A stretch of 51,232 bases of DNA, from positions 1 to 51,232 of the forward strand of contig NZ_CAMLMK010000007.1 in assembly GCF_946481155.1 (NCBI RefSeq), in the 5' to 3' direction. This document shows positions 25,420 to 36,800 of the stretch, piece after piece. The DNA comes from an uncultured Flavobacterium sp. GTDB taxonomy: Bacteria; Bacteroidota; Bacteroidia; Flavobacteriales; Flavobacteriaceae. The position numbers and the translations under genes are program-made. Position 1 is the stretch's first letter. Every line of letters begins with the position of its first letter. A model generated the notes under the pieces. It saw only the letters and a program-made list of their open reading frames with translations, had not been told where the DNA came from and did no database searches.

Positions 25420-27228
25420 TTAGTGTTTCACAATAACTTTTTTACTCATTTCCTTACTGTCAGCAGCATTCAATCTAACGATATAAACACCGTCACTAAG
25501 ATTTGAAGTAGGGAATGTATATTCTGTATTTGAACCTAAGTTATTTTTTGAGAAAATTAATTTCCCGGCAATATCATACAATGCGCATGTTTTCAAATCT
25601 AACATTTGAGGGTTTGCAACAGTTAAGTTCTTAGTATCGTTATTTTGATATACAGTTAAGCTTTCTGCTAAAGTGCTTTGATCCGTTGATAAAGTAGCAT
25701 CTTTGAAAGTGATTTCAAATCGGTCTTTTACAACTCCTGCCGGCAAAGTAACTTCAAAAAAGCCATTTTTAATATCATGATATATCCCGGTTTGATTATC
25801 GTATAAATAAACATTATCCGACTCCGTAAAATTAATCAGGCTTCCTACAGTAACTTTAAAAGTTGTCTGTGCATTAGCTTTAAATGCAAATGGCACTCTT
25901 TTATCAATATCGAAAGGAAGTGTTGAAATCGCAAATGCATTAGTACCGTCTACAGGCAAATAAGCATCATTCGGCAAGTTATATTCCGGAGATTTTGCAT
26001 CCATTCCTAAATCGAAACCATCGGTAGCGGATCTGTTGAATGCTAATGCCACTTCTCTTGAAAACTGATTGTTTAAAACCGTATGAATTTTGATTTGAGG
26101 CAATTCTTTCTTAGAATATTGCGTGTAGTCTACTCCTGCAACATTCTGAATTGCGTCCCAACGTTCATCTTCACCATCTCTTTCAAACGTAGAGTTATTG
26201 GCTACTCCTTCTTTAACGAAAACGCGATATGAGTTTTTCATTTGAGCAGTACCGGCCGCAATACCTTCAATTTTGAAACCTTGACCCACTGGAGTAAACA
26301 TTCTTTTATAAGCACTTCCAGTAGAACCACCTGCCCCATTTAAGTTACCGAAGTTGTCGTAAGTATTCCAACTTGCACATACATATGTTCCTGGAGAAAA
26401 ATCACCATTATTAGCAATGTAAGTCCCATAGCCACCTTGATAATTAACTAAGACATGAGAATTTACCGCATCATTATGCTCCCAAAAATAAGCCGTACCA
26501 TTCATCACTGCTAAATTTGCAGGATCTCTCAGGAAAAGATTAAGATTGATAGCTGATGGATAAGGATTTCCTGTTAGGGAACGCATTCCGGCGGCCATTG
26601 TAACATCAATTGTTCCGTCGTTTGGCTTACCTCTAAAATCGTAACGTTGGTTCGCCCCAGGATTATTGGCACTTGTGCCGTCAGTTCCTTTCATGGTAAA
26701 ACCTTGTCCTGCGTTTACAGTATTAGCACTTCCCACATAGACCCAGTTCCCATAGGAATTCGAAGTAATGAATTTATAGATCCAACGGTTCGAAATAGTT
26801 AAAGGAGAAGCTGTTCCATTTAAAGAAGAAGTAATTACTGGATTATTTGCAGTAGTTAAACCCGTTACATCTTTTAACTGGGAAATACCAAACGGGTTAT
26901 TCACTGCCGTAGAAGAAAGTGTATTTCCTACAGGTGAACACCAGTAGTTATAATCAAAACCGTCTGCAGTACCCTCCTGATATAAGGAAAGATTTCCAAC
27001 ACCTTTATTAGCGCCAGTTCCTGTGGTTCCTTGAAGAAGTTGTGCTTCATCCCTAAGATACATCGTACTTGTAGCTGAGTTCAACTCAAGATCACCTTTA
27101 ACAAACACTTGTTCGTTTTTTACAAATACATAACTGTTTGGACTCACATACATTTGTGCCAACAGTTCTTGCTGATTAAACATTGCCACTACCAGTAACA
27201 ACGTTAGGTTAAGTAATTTTGACTTCAT
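25420..27228 (-). CDS. T9SS-secreted protein with shared C-terminal module
   Basis: 602 aa. Signal peptide (LLNLTLLLVVAMFNQQELLAQ). The N-terminal part has strand-like repeats around VFVKNEQVFVKGDLELNS. A central module (LTGNPYPSAINLNLFLRDP, GTAYFWEHN, GDFSPGTYVC, GQGFKI) recurs in the two giant proteins downstream. The last about 75 residues (LAESLTVYQNNDTKNLTVANPQM to MSKKVIVKH) form a type A T9SS sorting domain, cleaved when the protein is exported and attached to the cell surface. A -7 box TATATTTG lies at 27263-27270. The function of the cargo is unknown. Confidence 0.82.
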   Translation of the reverse strand: MKSKLLNLTLLLVVAMFNQQELLAQMYVSPNSYVFVKNEQVFVKGDLELNSATSTMYLRDEAQLLQGTTGTGANKGVGNLSLYQEGTADGFDYNYWCSPVGNTLSSTAVNNPFGISQLKDVTGLTTANNPVITSSLNGTASPLTISNRWIYKFITSNSYGNWVYVGSANTVNAGQGFTMKGTDGTSANNPGANQRYDFRGKPNDGTIDVTMAAGMRSLTGNPYPSAINLNLFLRDPANLAVMNGTAYFWEHNDAVNSHVLVNYQGGYGTYIANNGDFSPGTYVCASWNTYDNFGNLNGAGGSTGSAYKRMFTPVGQGFKIEGIAAGTAQMKNSYRVFVKEGVANNSTFERDGEDERWDAIQNVAGVDYTQYSKKELPQIKIHTVLNNQFSREVALAFNRSATDGFDLGMDAKSPEYNLPNDAYLPVDGTNAFAISTLPFDIDKRVPFAFKANAQTTFKVTVGSLINFTESDNVYLYDNQTGIYHDIKNGFFEVTLPAGVVKDRFEITFKDATLSTDQSTLAESLTVYQNNDTKNLTVANPQMLDLKTCALYDIAGKLIFSKNNLGSNTEYTFPTSNLSDGVYIVRLNAADSKEMSKKVIVKH

Positions 27229-27262
27229 AGGCTTAGCTCATTACTCTTTAATTGTTAATTAA

Positions 27263-27270
27263 CAAATATA
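27263..27270 (-). promoter_or_regulatory. -7 box of the 602-aa T9SS gene
   Basis: Minus-strand TATATTTG, 34 nt before the ATG at 27228; the -33 element is not obvious. Confidence 0.45.
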
Positions 27271-27282
27271 AATTATTTTTTT

Positions 27283-27304
27283 TTAATCCTCTATTAATCC
27301 TCTA
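27283..27304. repeat. 11-bp tandem duplication
   Basis: TTAATCCTCTA twice in tandem, just upstream of the -7 box and spanning the -33 region of the 602-aa T9SS gene. Confidence 0.6.
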
Positions 27305-27807
27305 ATAAAATTTAAAATTTCGATTAACGACTTATTATATAGATGAAGAACTCCTGATTTAGTTGCGTTCTTCAATTAAAAAAAATCATAACTACTTAAT
27401 TATTAGATTATTAAATGCAAAAATACGGTTTTCCCGTAGATTTCCCAATTCTTTAGCAAAAAAAACACAACTTGTAAGACAATACAACATTTTATAAAAA
27501 ATATTAGTAAGATATATCCTATACTTCGCGTTATAAAAAAAAATTAATACGTTGTTTTTGTTATAATTATATGCTTTACAAAAAAAATGTGGAATTAAAA
27601 AAAATAGGAGAAAAAAAACACACAAATGCATTAAACCTCTGGGAAGGGCCGTAAAATACGAAAAAAAGGAAATATAACACAAGTAAAAAAGTAAAAAAAG
27701 ACTAACTCACTGACTATTACACACCTTAAACTAAACTTAACCTTTCCTTTAACAATTTTTCTTAACATCTTTTTAATAAATTTACAAAACTGTAACACCA
27801 CATATGT

Positions 27808-30800
27808 ATGAAGAAAAATTACTCAAATTTTGCGTTTCCTGAAAACACTCAGAGAAACAACATTAAATGGCAGGACTTAAGCGTGTCCAAAAGTGAAAAT
27901 TCAATGACGAAAGATTTTATGAAGAAGGTATTTTTTATTTTAACAACAGTTCTTTTATTTAGTACGTCCGACTCTTACGGACAAATTCTCACCGACAACA
28001 CTCCTGCGGGTACAGAAGTGATTGCAATTCCCTCTGGAGTAACATCGGTTACTGTCCAATTATGGGGAGCGGGCGGTGGCGGACAAGGCGCTACCGGAAA
28101 TCCTGCAGCTGGAGCTGGAGGAACCGGAGGTGGATATATAAAATCTACATATAATGTTTCAGCAGGAAATTACAATTACTTTGTAGGTACTGGTGGAACC
28201 GGAGGCACTACAGGCACGAACGGAACCGCATCTTGGTTTGTAAATAATACAACTTTTTTGGCAGTTGGCGGAAACGGCTCAGGTGCTGCAGTATCAGCTA
28301 ACAGTGCAAACGGAACTGCTGCGAATGCCCCATCCGCAGGTAATATTGGCGGAACAATATTTACTACTTATGGAGGAAAGGGCGCCAATGGCGGTTATGC
28401 AACTCCGTATAGCGGTGGTGGCGGTTCAAGTGCCGGCTCTACTGCTTCAGGAAATGCGGCGACTTCTACAGGAGGTGTTGCCCCTACTGACGGATACGCA
28501 GGAGCAAATGGACAAACATCCAGAAACCCAGGTAATACAGGAGGTATTGGCGCAGGTGGTTCTGGCGGACTAGCTACAAACAACACAGATTATAATGGTG
28601 GTAATGGCGGTAATGGCCAAATCATGATAAACTATATAAGAGTTACTAATATAACTCCCAATCCAATATGTACAGCTAATACAATCACCATTACAGGTTC
28701 AAACTTTGCAACTTCGGGCTCGACAACTGTTACCATTAATGGTACCGCGTGTACAAGCGTAACAGTAGTAAATGCAACAACTATAACGGCAGTTGTTGCG
28801 CCAGGAACAACTTCAGGAACTGTAGTAATTTCAAACCCTAATGGTTCAAATAATGGCAACACAATAACTGTTAACCCATCTCCAGCAGCAAATGGAGGAG
28901 GTGCGGCAACCGTATGTACGGGAGCAACTACACCTGCCTTTACCAATGCAGTAGGCGGTGGTACATGGTCAATTACAAACGGAACGGGTTCGGCTACAAT
29001 TTCAGCTGGTGGAGTCGTAACTGGCGTAACCGCTGGAACTGTGACCGTAGTTTACACATTAGGCACATGTTCTTCTTCAACAGCTTTGACAGTAATGGCA
29101 ACCCCTGCGATTACAACCGACCCTTCGAACGCCTCGATAAATGTAGGCACAAACACCTCATTCACAACAGTAGCTTCAAACAGCCCGGCAAGTTATACTT
29201 GGGAAGTAAGTACCGATGGAGGAACAATATGGAATACCGTGGCAAATGGTGGTGTTTATACCAATGCCACTACCGCAACTTTAAACCTTACAGCCGTGCC
29301 ATTATCAATGAACGGCTATAAATATCGCGTAAGTGCAACCAATGCCTGCGGAACTTCAGCTAATTCAGCTGTAGCAACACTTACTGTAACCCTAAGTTAT
29401 TGCGCATCTTCAGGAGGAGTCATAGCGGATGGATTGACAGGTGTTGTTTTCAACACAATCAACAATACCGGAACTGCAGTTAACGTAGCTTATTCTGATT
29501 ACACCGCAATGAGCACAACTGTTATCAAAAATGCTTCTTACAACTTAAGCGCTTATGTAAATACAGGAGGCAACTACACCAATCACCAATCAGTATATAT
29601 TGACTGGAACGCCAACGGAAGTTTTGCAGATGCAGGAGAATTTTATGCTTTAGGCACTGTTACTAACAACACCAACGGTTTAAGTACACTTTGTCCGCTT
29701 TCTATCACAGTACCTGCAGGAGCGGCTACAGCATCCGTAAGAATGCGTGTGCAGTCACGATATAATGGTGCCACTGGCGACCCTTGTTTAACGGGATTCG
29801 ATGGTGAGGTGGAAGATTATACAATCAACATAATTACTGGGTCTCCTTGTGTTACTCCAACAGCACAGCCAACAGCACTAAACTTAACTCCAACCGGAAA
29901 TACTATCGCAGGAACATTCACAGGAGCTTCTCCGGTAGCAGATAATTACTTAGTTGTAATAAGCACATCTGCAACACCTCCATCTCCTTCAGACGGCACC
30001 TCTTATACAATTGGCGGAACCGTTGGAGCTGGCTACACTGTAGTTGACAATGATAATACAACTGCTTTTACAGCGACAGGATTATCAGCACTTACAACTT
30101 ATTATATCTATGTATTTTCATTCAACTCTGCCTGTACTGGCGGGCCTCTTTACTTGGCGACATCGCCTTTAAGCGGAAACACTACTACTTTAGCAGCGAA
30201 TTACTGTACACCATCGGTAAGTGCAGGATACGACGCTACTACCTATTTCACAAACATTAGTTTTATCGGTACTCTAAATGATACCTCAAATACATCAACT
30301 TATTCATCAAGCCCAAGAGGTTATCAGGATTTTACAACGCTTGGAACACTTTCCTCTCAAGCACAAGGTGAAGGTGTAAATATTTCTACCCAAACTACCA
30401 ACCGTGGTTATATGAAAGCGTGGGTGGACTGGAACAAAGACGGTGATTTTCTAGATGCCGGAGAAAACGTATATACCTCAGGTTCAGTAGCAACCTACTC
30501 TACTACTTTTGGATTCGTTATTCCTGCTGCACAAGCGGTTGGAAATTACAGAATCAGAATCAGAATAAACAAGGATGACAATACCGCTCCGTACGATCCG
30601 GGAGCAATTTCAACTTTTGATTCTTGTCAAAATATAGCATATTACGGCGAAACAGAAGATTATCTGTTTACAGTTGTAGCAAGCTGTGGTGCCCGTATCG
30701 CAAGTGTTACAAATGGTGTTACTTGTGGAAACGGCCCGGTTAACTTAAATGTTACGGGTACAGCGGGAGTAACACAATACCGCTGGTATGCTGCCCTTAC

Positions 30801-33546
30801 AGGTGGCGCTCCTTTAGCTACAACAGCAACAGGAACCTGGACAACTCCATCTATCAGCTCAACAACGACTTATTATGTTACTGCTTTTGACGGTTCTTGC
30901 GAATCATTGGTAAGAACCGCTATTACGGCAACGGTGAGTCCTATCCCTACATTGAATTTCACGCCTTCTAATCCGGAAGTTTGTGGTGAAAATGTAGTTA
31001 TCGCTTTAACAGCTACCGGTGATACTGAGCAGGTATACTTAATAAATGAAAACTTTGAAGGTGGTATGGGAGTATTCTCAAACACACATTATATCAGCAA
31101 CGGAGCTACTGTAGACGGTCAGGCGGCTTGGCAAAGCAGAACAAGTACTTATGTACCGACAATCCCTCCCGGACAAGTTTGGTTCCCTGCGATTTCATCT
31201 GGTTTCGGAACAAATAAATTTGTATCCTCAACTTCAGATTTGGGATCTTACAATATCCATACAGGGTTAATATCTTCAACAGTAAACTCAACTAGTTTCA
31301 CGGATCTTACATTATCATTCGACATGTATTACTCGCGCTATTATGTTGATGGAGCTAACCTTACGTTAGATTATGTTACTGTTGATATTTCTACAAATGG
31401 AGGTGGTGCGTGGACAGAATTAACCCGCTATACTGCCGATCAGGGAATTGGAACCCGTTTTACAACCAAAACATTCACCTTACCTGGTGCTTATCTTAAT
31501 CAGACTAATTTAAAAGTCAGAATCAGATATTATGGAGAATGGTGCGATGGTCTTGCTGTAGACAACATACAATTATACGGCACAAAACCGCTAAACACTG
31601 CTTTCAACTGGTCCGGAGCTTCTCTTCCCGACGCTTATACTGATGCAGCTTGTACAGTTCCATATGTAGCCGGAAATCCTGCCGTAACTGTATATGTTAA
31701 GCCTACATTGGCACAATTGGAAATGGGTTCTTATACATTCACTGCCAGCGCTATTTTAGCTAACGGCTGCTCCGCAAGTACACCAATTACCGTAACCAAC
31801 AAATCAAAAGTTTGGAAAGGTACCGTAGATACAGATTGGAACAACCCGAATAACTGGTCTCCGGTAGGCGTTCCTTCTTCAACCACATGTGTAATCGTTC
31901 CTGACAATACCATAATTTCAGGAAGCGGATATGATGCTTATGCACAAAATGTTACCATAAAAAATACTGGTAATCTGGAATTACAATCAGGAAACAATTT
32001 AACTATAACCGATTGGTTAAATGTAGATACCGGAGGTATATTTAATATTAAAGATACAGGAAGTTTGGTACAGATTAACAATGTAGCCAACACTGGCAGT
32101 ATGAACATGGAGCGTATTTCACAACCTATGTACCGTCTTGATTACACTTACTGGAATTCACCTGTTACAGCTGCTTCAGCATTTACAGTAGGGAATCTTA
32201 CTACAGCTCCTTACATATATAACTATACTCCAACACAAGGAGGAGGAAATGGAACATGGATTTCGCAAAGTGCAGGAACAACTATGCTTCCAACTAAAGG
32301 TTATATCGCAAGAGCCCCTTTATCGTTCCCTACAACAGGTCCAAAACAGACCAAAACAATGAACTTTATCGGAACACCGAACAATGGTGATATCAATATG
32401 CCGATTTCAAAAGGGACTAACGCAAATATGGGAACTTCTGTTGGAGGTGCTATCATTACAGATGCAGATGATGAATGGAATTTAATCGGAAATCCTTATC
32501 CGTCAGCTATCGACATTGTAAGCTTCCTAAATCACCCATCAAATACGCCTGTTGTAGACGGAACTGTATACTTATGGACACATAACACTGCACCTTCTAG
32601 TGCTACACCGGATCCATTCTACGGTAATTATATGATAAATTATACCGTTAGTGACTATGCAACAGTGAATTCCCTGGGAACTACTACAACTGCAGCTTCA
32701 GGAGGAACAGCACCTTCAAGATATATCGCAGCAGGACAGGCATTTTTCATCAGTGCAGATAATGCCATGGCAAATGGAACTACTGCCAATGCGGTTTTCA
32801 ATAACAGTATGCGTGTTACTAATAATAATAACCATTTCATGAGAGATGGAAATGACACTCAAATCCCTCAAGGAACTGAAACTCAAAGACTATGGCTAAA
32901 CTTATCTAACAACAATGGTGGTTTCAGCCAGATCTTGGTAGGTTATGCCGCCGGAGCAACGCTTGGTTGGGACAGAGGATTTGATGGAGAAGCATTGGCA
33001 GGAAACGCAGTGAAACTTTATTCATTGGCTGCAGATAAAAAATTAACGATCCAGGGACGTCCTTGGCCATTTGTTCAGGAAGATCTTGTTCCGATTGGAT
33101 TCAAAGCTACTGCTGAGAATGCTTACACCATTGGTATCGACCATCTTGACGATCAGTTCAACCACCAGAACATTTATCTTCAGGATAACTTACTAAATGT
33201 GATTCACAATCTTAAATTGGCTCCATACAGCTTCAATTCTGCAGCTGGAACTTTCGACAACCGATTTGTATTGAGATATACAGAAAATACCCTCAGCAAT
33301 GATGATTTCAATGCTACGGAAAATTCGGTGTTCGTTTTCAACAACGGTAAAGTAAATGTTAAATCAACTATTGAACCAATAAACAAAATCACTGTTTTTG
33401 ATTTATTAGGAAGAACAGTAGCCTCTTATTCTGATGTAAACGCCAACGAACTTGAGCTGAAAACTTTGGCTCCAACTACAAAAACATTGCTTATCAAAGT
33501 AGAACTTGAAAATGGTGTAATAGTTAACAAAAAGATCATTTTCTAA
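27808..33546 (+). CDS. Giant multidomain T9SS surface protein (1912 aa)
   Basis: 1912 aa. An unusual N-terminal stretch of about 35 residues (MKKNYSNFAFPENTQ...) precedes a normal signal peptide (KKVFFILTTVLLFSTSDSYGQ). Then come, by eye, a glycine-rich domain (about 80-270, GAGGGGQGATGNPAAGAGG), an IPT/TIG-like domain (about 280-350), Ig-like strands, a GEVED domain ending GEVEDYTINI (about 665), an FN3-like domain, a second GEVED domain ending GETEDYLFTV (about 950), further Ig-like parts, and a lectin- or jelly-roll-like stretch. From about 1333 onward (KVWKGTVDTDWNNPNNW) it shares a module with the next gene, ending in a type A T9SS sorting domain (LLGRTVASYSD...NKKIIF). Probably a surface adhesin. 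Confidence 0.85.
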   Translation: MKKNYSNFAFPENTQRNNIKWQDLSVSKSENSMTKDFMKKVFFILTTVLLFSTSDSYGQILTDNTPAGTEVIAIPSGVTSVTVQLWGAGGGGQGATGNPAAGAGGTGGGYIKSTYNVSAGNYNYFVGTGGTGGTTGTNGTASWFVNNTTFLAVGGNGSGAAVSANSANGTAANAPSAGNIGGTIFTTYGGKGANGGYATPYSGGGGSSAGSTASGNAATSTGGVAPTDGYAGANGQTSRNPGNTGGIGAGGSGGLATNNTDYNGGNGGNGQIMINYIRVTNITPNPICTANTITITGSNFATSGSTTVTINGTACTSVTVVNATTITAVVAPGTTSGTVVISNPNGSNNGNTITVNPSPAANGGGAATVCTGATTPAFTNAVGGGTWSITNGTGSATISAGGVVTGVTAGTVTVVYTLGTCSSSTALTVMATPAITTDPSNASINVGTNTSFTTVASNSPASYTWEVSTDGGTIWNTVANGGVYTNATTATLNLTAVPLSMNGYKYRVSATNACGTSANSAVATLTVTLSYCASSGGVIADGLTGVVFNTINNTGTAVNVAYSDYTAMSTTVIKNASYNLSAYVNTGGNYTNHQSVYIDWNANGSFADAGEFYALGTVTNNTNGLSTLCPLSITVPAGAATASVRMRVQSRYNGATGDPCLTGFDGEVEDYTINIITGSPCVTPTAQPTALNLTPTGNTIAGTFTGASPVADNYLVVISTSATPPSPSDGTSYTIGGTVGAGYTVVDNDNTTAFTATGLSALTTYYIYVFSFNSACTGGPLYLATSPLSGNTTTLAANYCTPSVSAGYDATTYFTNISFIGTLNDTSNTSTYSSSPRGYQDFTTLGTLSSQAQGEGVNISTQTTNRGYMKAWVDWNKDGDFLDAGENVYTSGSVATYSTTFGFVIPAAQAVGNYRIRIRINKDDNTAPYDPGAISTFDSCQNIAYYGETEDYLFTVVASCGARIASVTNGVTCGNGPVNLNVTGTAGVTQYRWYAALTGGAPLATTATGTWTTPSISSTTTYYVTAFDGSCESLVRTAITATVSPIPTLNFTPSNPEVCGENVVIALTATGDTEQVYLINENFEGGMGVFSNTHYISNGATVDGQAAWQSRTSTYVPTIPPGQVWFPAISSGFGTNKFVSSTSDLGSYNIHTGLISSTVNSTSFTDLTLSFDMYYSRYYVDGANLTLDYVTVDISTNGGGAWTELTRYTADQGIGTRFTTKTFTLPGAYLNQTNLKVRIRYYGEWCDGLAVDNIQLYGTKPLNTAFNWSGASLPDAYTDAACTVPYVAGNPAVTVYVKPTLAQLEMGSYTFTASAILANGCSASTPITVTNKSKVWKGTVDTDWNNPNNWSPVGVPSSTTCVIVPDNTIISGSGYDAYAQNVTIKNTGNLELQSGNNLTITDWLNVDTGGIFNIKDTGSLVQINNVANTGSMNMERISQPMYRLDYTYWNSPVTAASAFTVGNLTTAPYIYNYTPTQGGGNGTWISQSAGTTMLPTKGYIARAPLSFPTTGPKQTKTMNFIGTPNNGDINMPISKGTNANMGTSVGGAIITDADDEWNLIGNPYPSAIDIVSFLNHPSNTPVVDGTVYLWTHNTAPSSATPDPFYGNYMINYTVSDYATVNSLGTTTTAASGGTAPSRYIAAGQAFFISADNAMANGTTANAVFNNSMRVTNNNNHFMRDGNDTQIPQGTETQRLWLNLSNNNGGFSQILVGYAAGATLGWDRGFDGEALAGNAVKLYSLAADKKLTIQGRPWPFVQEDLVPIGFKATAENAYTIGIDHLDDQFNHQNIYLQDNLLNVIHNLKLAPYSFNSAAGTFDNRFVLRYTENTLSNDDFNATENSVFVFNNGKVNVKSTIEPINKITVFDLLGRTVASYSDVNANELELKTLAPTTKTLLIKVELENGVIVNKKIIF

Positions 33547-33562
33547 AGAATAATAAATCCAT

Positions 33563-33597
33563 AAAAAAGGCCCCGAAGATTTTCGGGGCTTTTTTTT
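33563..33597 (+). terminator. Terminator after the 1912-aa gene
   Basis: GCCCCGAA / TTCGGGGC hairpin followed by eight Ts, 16 nt after the stop. Confidence 0.92.
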
Positions 33598-33680
33598 CAC
33601 TATTTTCAGAAAATTAACAATTATTCCCCTACTATCTTAAATTATCACATTTTATATAAAAAAAGTTATTTATCACAAAT

Positions 33681-33752
33681 ATTGTGTGTTTTTTATTTTT
33701 TTTTAGCAATTTAGCGGGAAATAGCAAATTCGTCGATAAAATTGTGTGTTTT
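33681..33752. repeat. 12-bp direct repeat spaced 60 bp
   Basis: ATTGTGTGTTTT at 33681-33692 and 33741-33752, upstream of the 1941-aa gene. Start-to-start spacing is exactly 60 bp. Confidence 0.5.
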
Positions 33753-33829
33753 GTCGGAGTTTTGCTGCTTAGTTTATTTTTTTTTGTTATAAAAATATTT
33801 TACCAACCAACAAAAACACCAAGTAAATT

Positions 33830-36800
33830 GTGAGAAAAAATTACGAGCCTAAATCTTTTTTTAAACCATTACACTCGAAAAAAAGACCTACAATCCATCC
33901 GGATTCAGATTGCAAAAAAAACAGCAATTTTTCATTTCTCTTAACAGCCCTGCTGATTTTATCTTTTAGCCAGGCATTTTCCCAAACAGTTACTGTACCG
34001 TTTACCGGTTCCGGATCATGGACATGTCCTGCCGGAGTGACTTCCATTAAAGTCGAAGCGTATGGCGCCGGCGGTGGAGGTGGTTATGGTGGAGGAACAA
34101 ACAAACAAGGCGGCGGCGGCGGTGGCGGCGGTGCTTACATCGTAAACAATACTGTTGCAGTTACACCTTCAACAAATTACACAATAACCATTGGAACAGC
34201 CGGAATAGCTGGCGCAAGTGCAGATGGTGGTGACGGCGGAAACACAACTGCTACATTTGGAGCAACTACAGTAACTGCAAACGGCGGAAAAGGTGGAAAA
34301 CGCTGGATTGCTACAACTGGCGGAGTTGGAGGAAATGGTGGAGCAGCAGGTACTTATGCTGGCGGTAACGGTGGTTCAACATCTGGATCAGGCACCTACT
34401 ATGGTGGCGGTGGTGGTGGTGGATGTGCCGGAACTACAGGTATTGGAGGTAACGGTCAAAGCCCGTTATCGTCTGCTATAAACGGTGGCGGAACTGCCGG
34501 TGGCGGTATGGCCGGAGCCGGTGGTGCCGGACAAAGCGCAAACGCAGGAACAGGTACCGCAGGAAGCATTTATGGAGCCGGCGGTGGTGGCGGAACCAAA
34601 AACTCCAATGGAGCAGCAGGTGCAGGAGGTTATTTACTTATCACCTATACAATGCCTGCCCCGTCAAATGACGAACCTTGTGCGGCAATTAACCTTCCCG
34701 TAAACCTTTCATGTTCGTATACTACATATACAAATGCTAATGCGACGGCCAGTGCTGGCGTACCGGTACCAGGATGCGCGAGCTATTCTGGTGGTGACGT
34801 ATGGTTTTCTTTAACAGTACCGGCTTCCGGAGAAGTAACAGTTGACTTACAAACCGGAGTAATTACAGATTCCGGTATGGCATTTTATACAGGCACTTGT
34901 GGAGCCTTAACATTACTAGAGTGTGACGACGATGACAGTGCTAACGGCGCTATGTCCTCAATTACAAGAACAGGACTAACCCCAGGAGCAACAATTTGGG
35001 TTAGAGTATGGGAATATGGAAATGACAACAATGGTACATTTGGAATTTGTGCTTCAACGCAGCTTGCATGTACTGCTCCTACAGCTCAGGGAACATCATT
35101 ACTTTTAACACAACCTTCTAACGGCACTATCAACGGTTCTTTTACGGCAGCCAGTCCGGCTCCGTCAAACTATCTTGTAGTTTACAATACCACAGGAGTA
35201 GCTCCGTCACCGACAAACGCAACCTCTTACACTATTGGAGGAACTGTTGGCGCCGGCAATATAGTAGCAGATAATGATACTAATACAACTTTCTCTGTAT
35301 CGGGTCTTAGTGCATCAACGACTTATTATTTCTTTGTATTTTCATTTAACAATAACAGTTGTTCGGGAGGCCCATTATACCTAACAACTTCACCAACAAC
35401 AGCTAACGCAACAGTTCCAGCTTTTTATTGCGCTTCAACTTCAACAAGCTCGACTTATTACGTTAATAATTTCTCAACAACTTTAGGAACGACCAATATC
35501 ACTAATAACGGTTCAGGATACTCAGCCACTGGTTACGGTAACTTTACCGGGCAAAACGTAACGCAACAACAATTTGCAAGCGTTAACTTTTCAGCGGCGT
35601 TTACAGGTGGTACTTTTGGCTTTAACATCTGGGTAGACTGGAATAATGATTATGATTTTAACGATGCAGGGGAAAAAGTATACGGTTCAGGAGCTTATGT
35701 ATCCACAGCGACTGGTTCAATTACTGTTCCGGGAACCGCATCGGTTGGAGCCCACAGAATGAGAATCGTTGCCGATTATCTGTCGACCGACCCTGCTTCA
35801 TGTGGCTCTATATCCAGCGGAGAAACCGAAGATTACACTTTCACGGTAACAGCTTCGAGTGCGTGTACAACTCCTACAGCGCAACCGACAAGTTTAGTAC
35901 TTACGCAACCTTCTAATGGAACAATTAATGGCTCATTTACGGCGGCCAGCCCTGCACCTACTAATTACTTAGTAGTTTACAATACAACAGGAGTTGCACC
36001 ATCACCAGTGAATGGGACAACTTATACAGTGGGCAGTACAGTTGGCGCAGGTAACATAGTAGCGGATGTAGACAACAATACTACTTTTTCAGTTACAGGA
36101 TTAACAGGTGCTACAACTTATTATTTCTTCGTGTTTTCTGATAATGCTATATGTACAGGCGGTCCTTTATATTTAACAACATCGCCTTTAACTAACAATG
36201 CTACAGTACCTTTCTACTACTGCACAGCGAACAACAGCACGAATACAACCTACTACATTAGCGGCATAACAACCGCTGGCGGAGCTGCCAACTTCTCCAA
36301 TACCGGAACAGGTTTTTCAGCAACAGGATATGCAGACTACACTGGAACGTATTCGGTTTCACAAAATGCAGGATTAGGATTCAGTATTACCGCTACACAT
36401 CCTTCCAGCACATATGGTTATAGTGTTTGGGTAGACTGGAATAACGACGGTGATTTTACAGATTCAGGAGAATCTATACTAACAACAAGTTATTTAAGCA
36501 GTCCGGCAGCAGTTGGAACAGTAACTATTCCTGCAGGAACTCCTGCAGGAAACTATAGAATGAGAATCAGAAATGCTTATTCAAGCAACCCTGCCCCGGC
36601 CTGTGGTGATCATGCCTATGGAGAAACTGAGGATTACAGAATAGTGTGTTTAGGACCACTTCCTTGTTCTGGAAACCCTTCAGGAATTACAGTGAATGTA
36701 ACATCATTAACAACCGCAACAGTAAACTGGACCGCAGCAATCCCTGCCCCAGCAAATGGATACCAATATTTTTATTCCACTTCAAACACCGACCCCGTAT

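Larger units (their letters stand above)
27229..27807. other. AT-rich divergent intergenic region
   Basis: 579 bases between divergent T9SS genes, very AT-rich. Contains a minus-strand -7 box (27263-27270) and an 11-bp tandem repeat (27283-27304). An open frame at 27392-27682 on the minus strand looks spurious. Otherwise nothing recognisable. Confidence 0.55.

Noticed and set aside
27392..27682. 96-codon minus-strand ORF in the T9SS intergenic region
   Set aside because: Phe/Tyr/Asn-rich translation from AT-rich DNA, no promoter, no recognisable domain, and it lies in the gap upstream of a divergent pair.
28265..28573. Gln/Val/Leu-rich ORFs inside the glycine-rich domains of the giants
   Set aside because: Frame shadows of GGN/GCN codon repeats.
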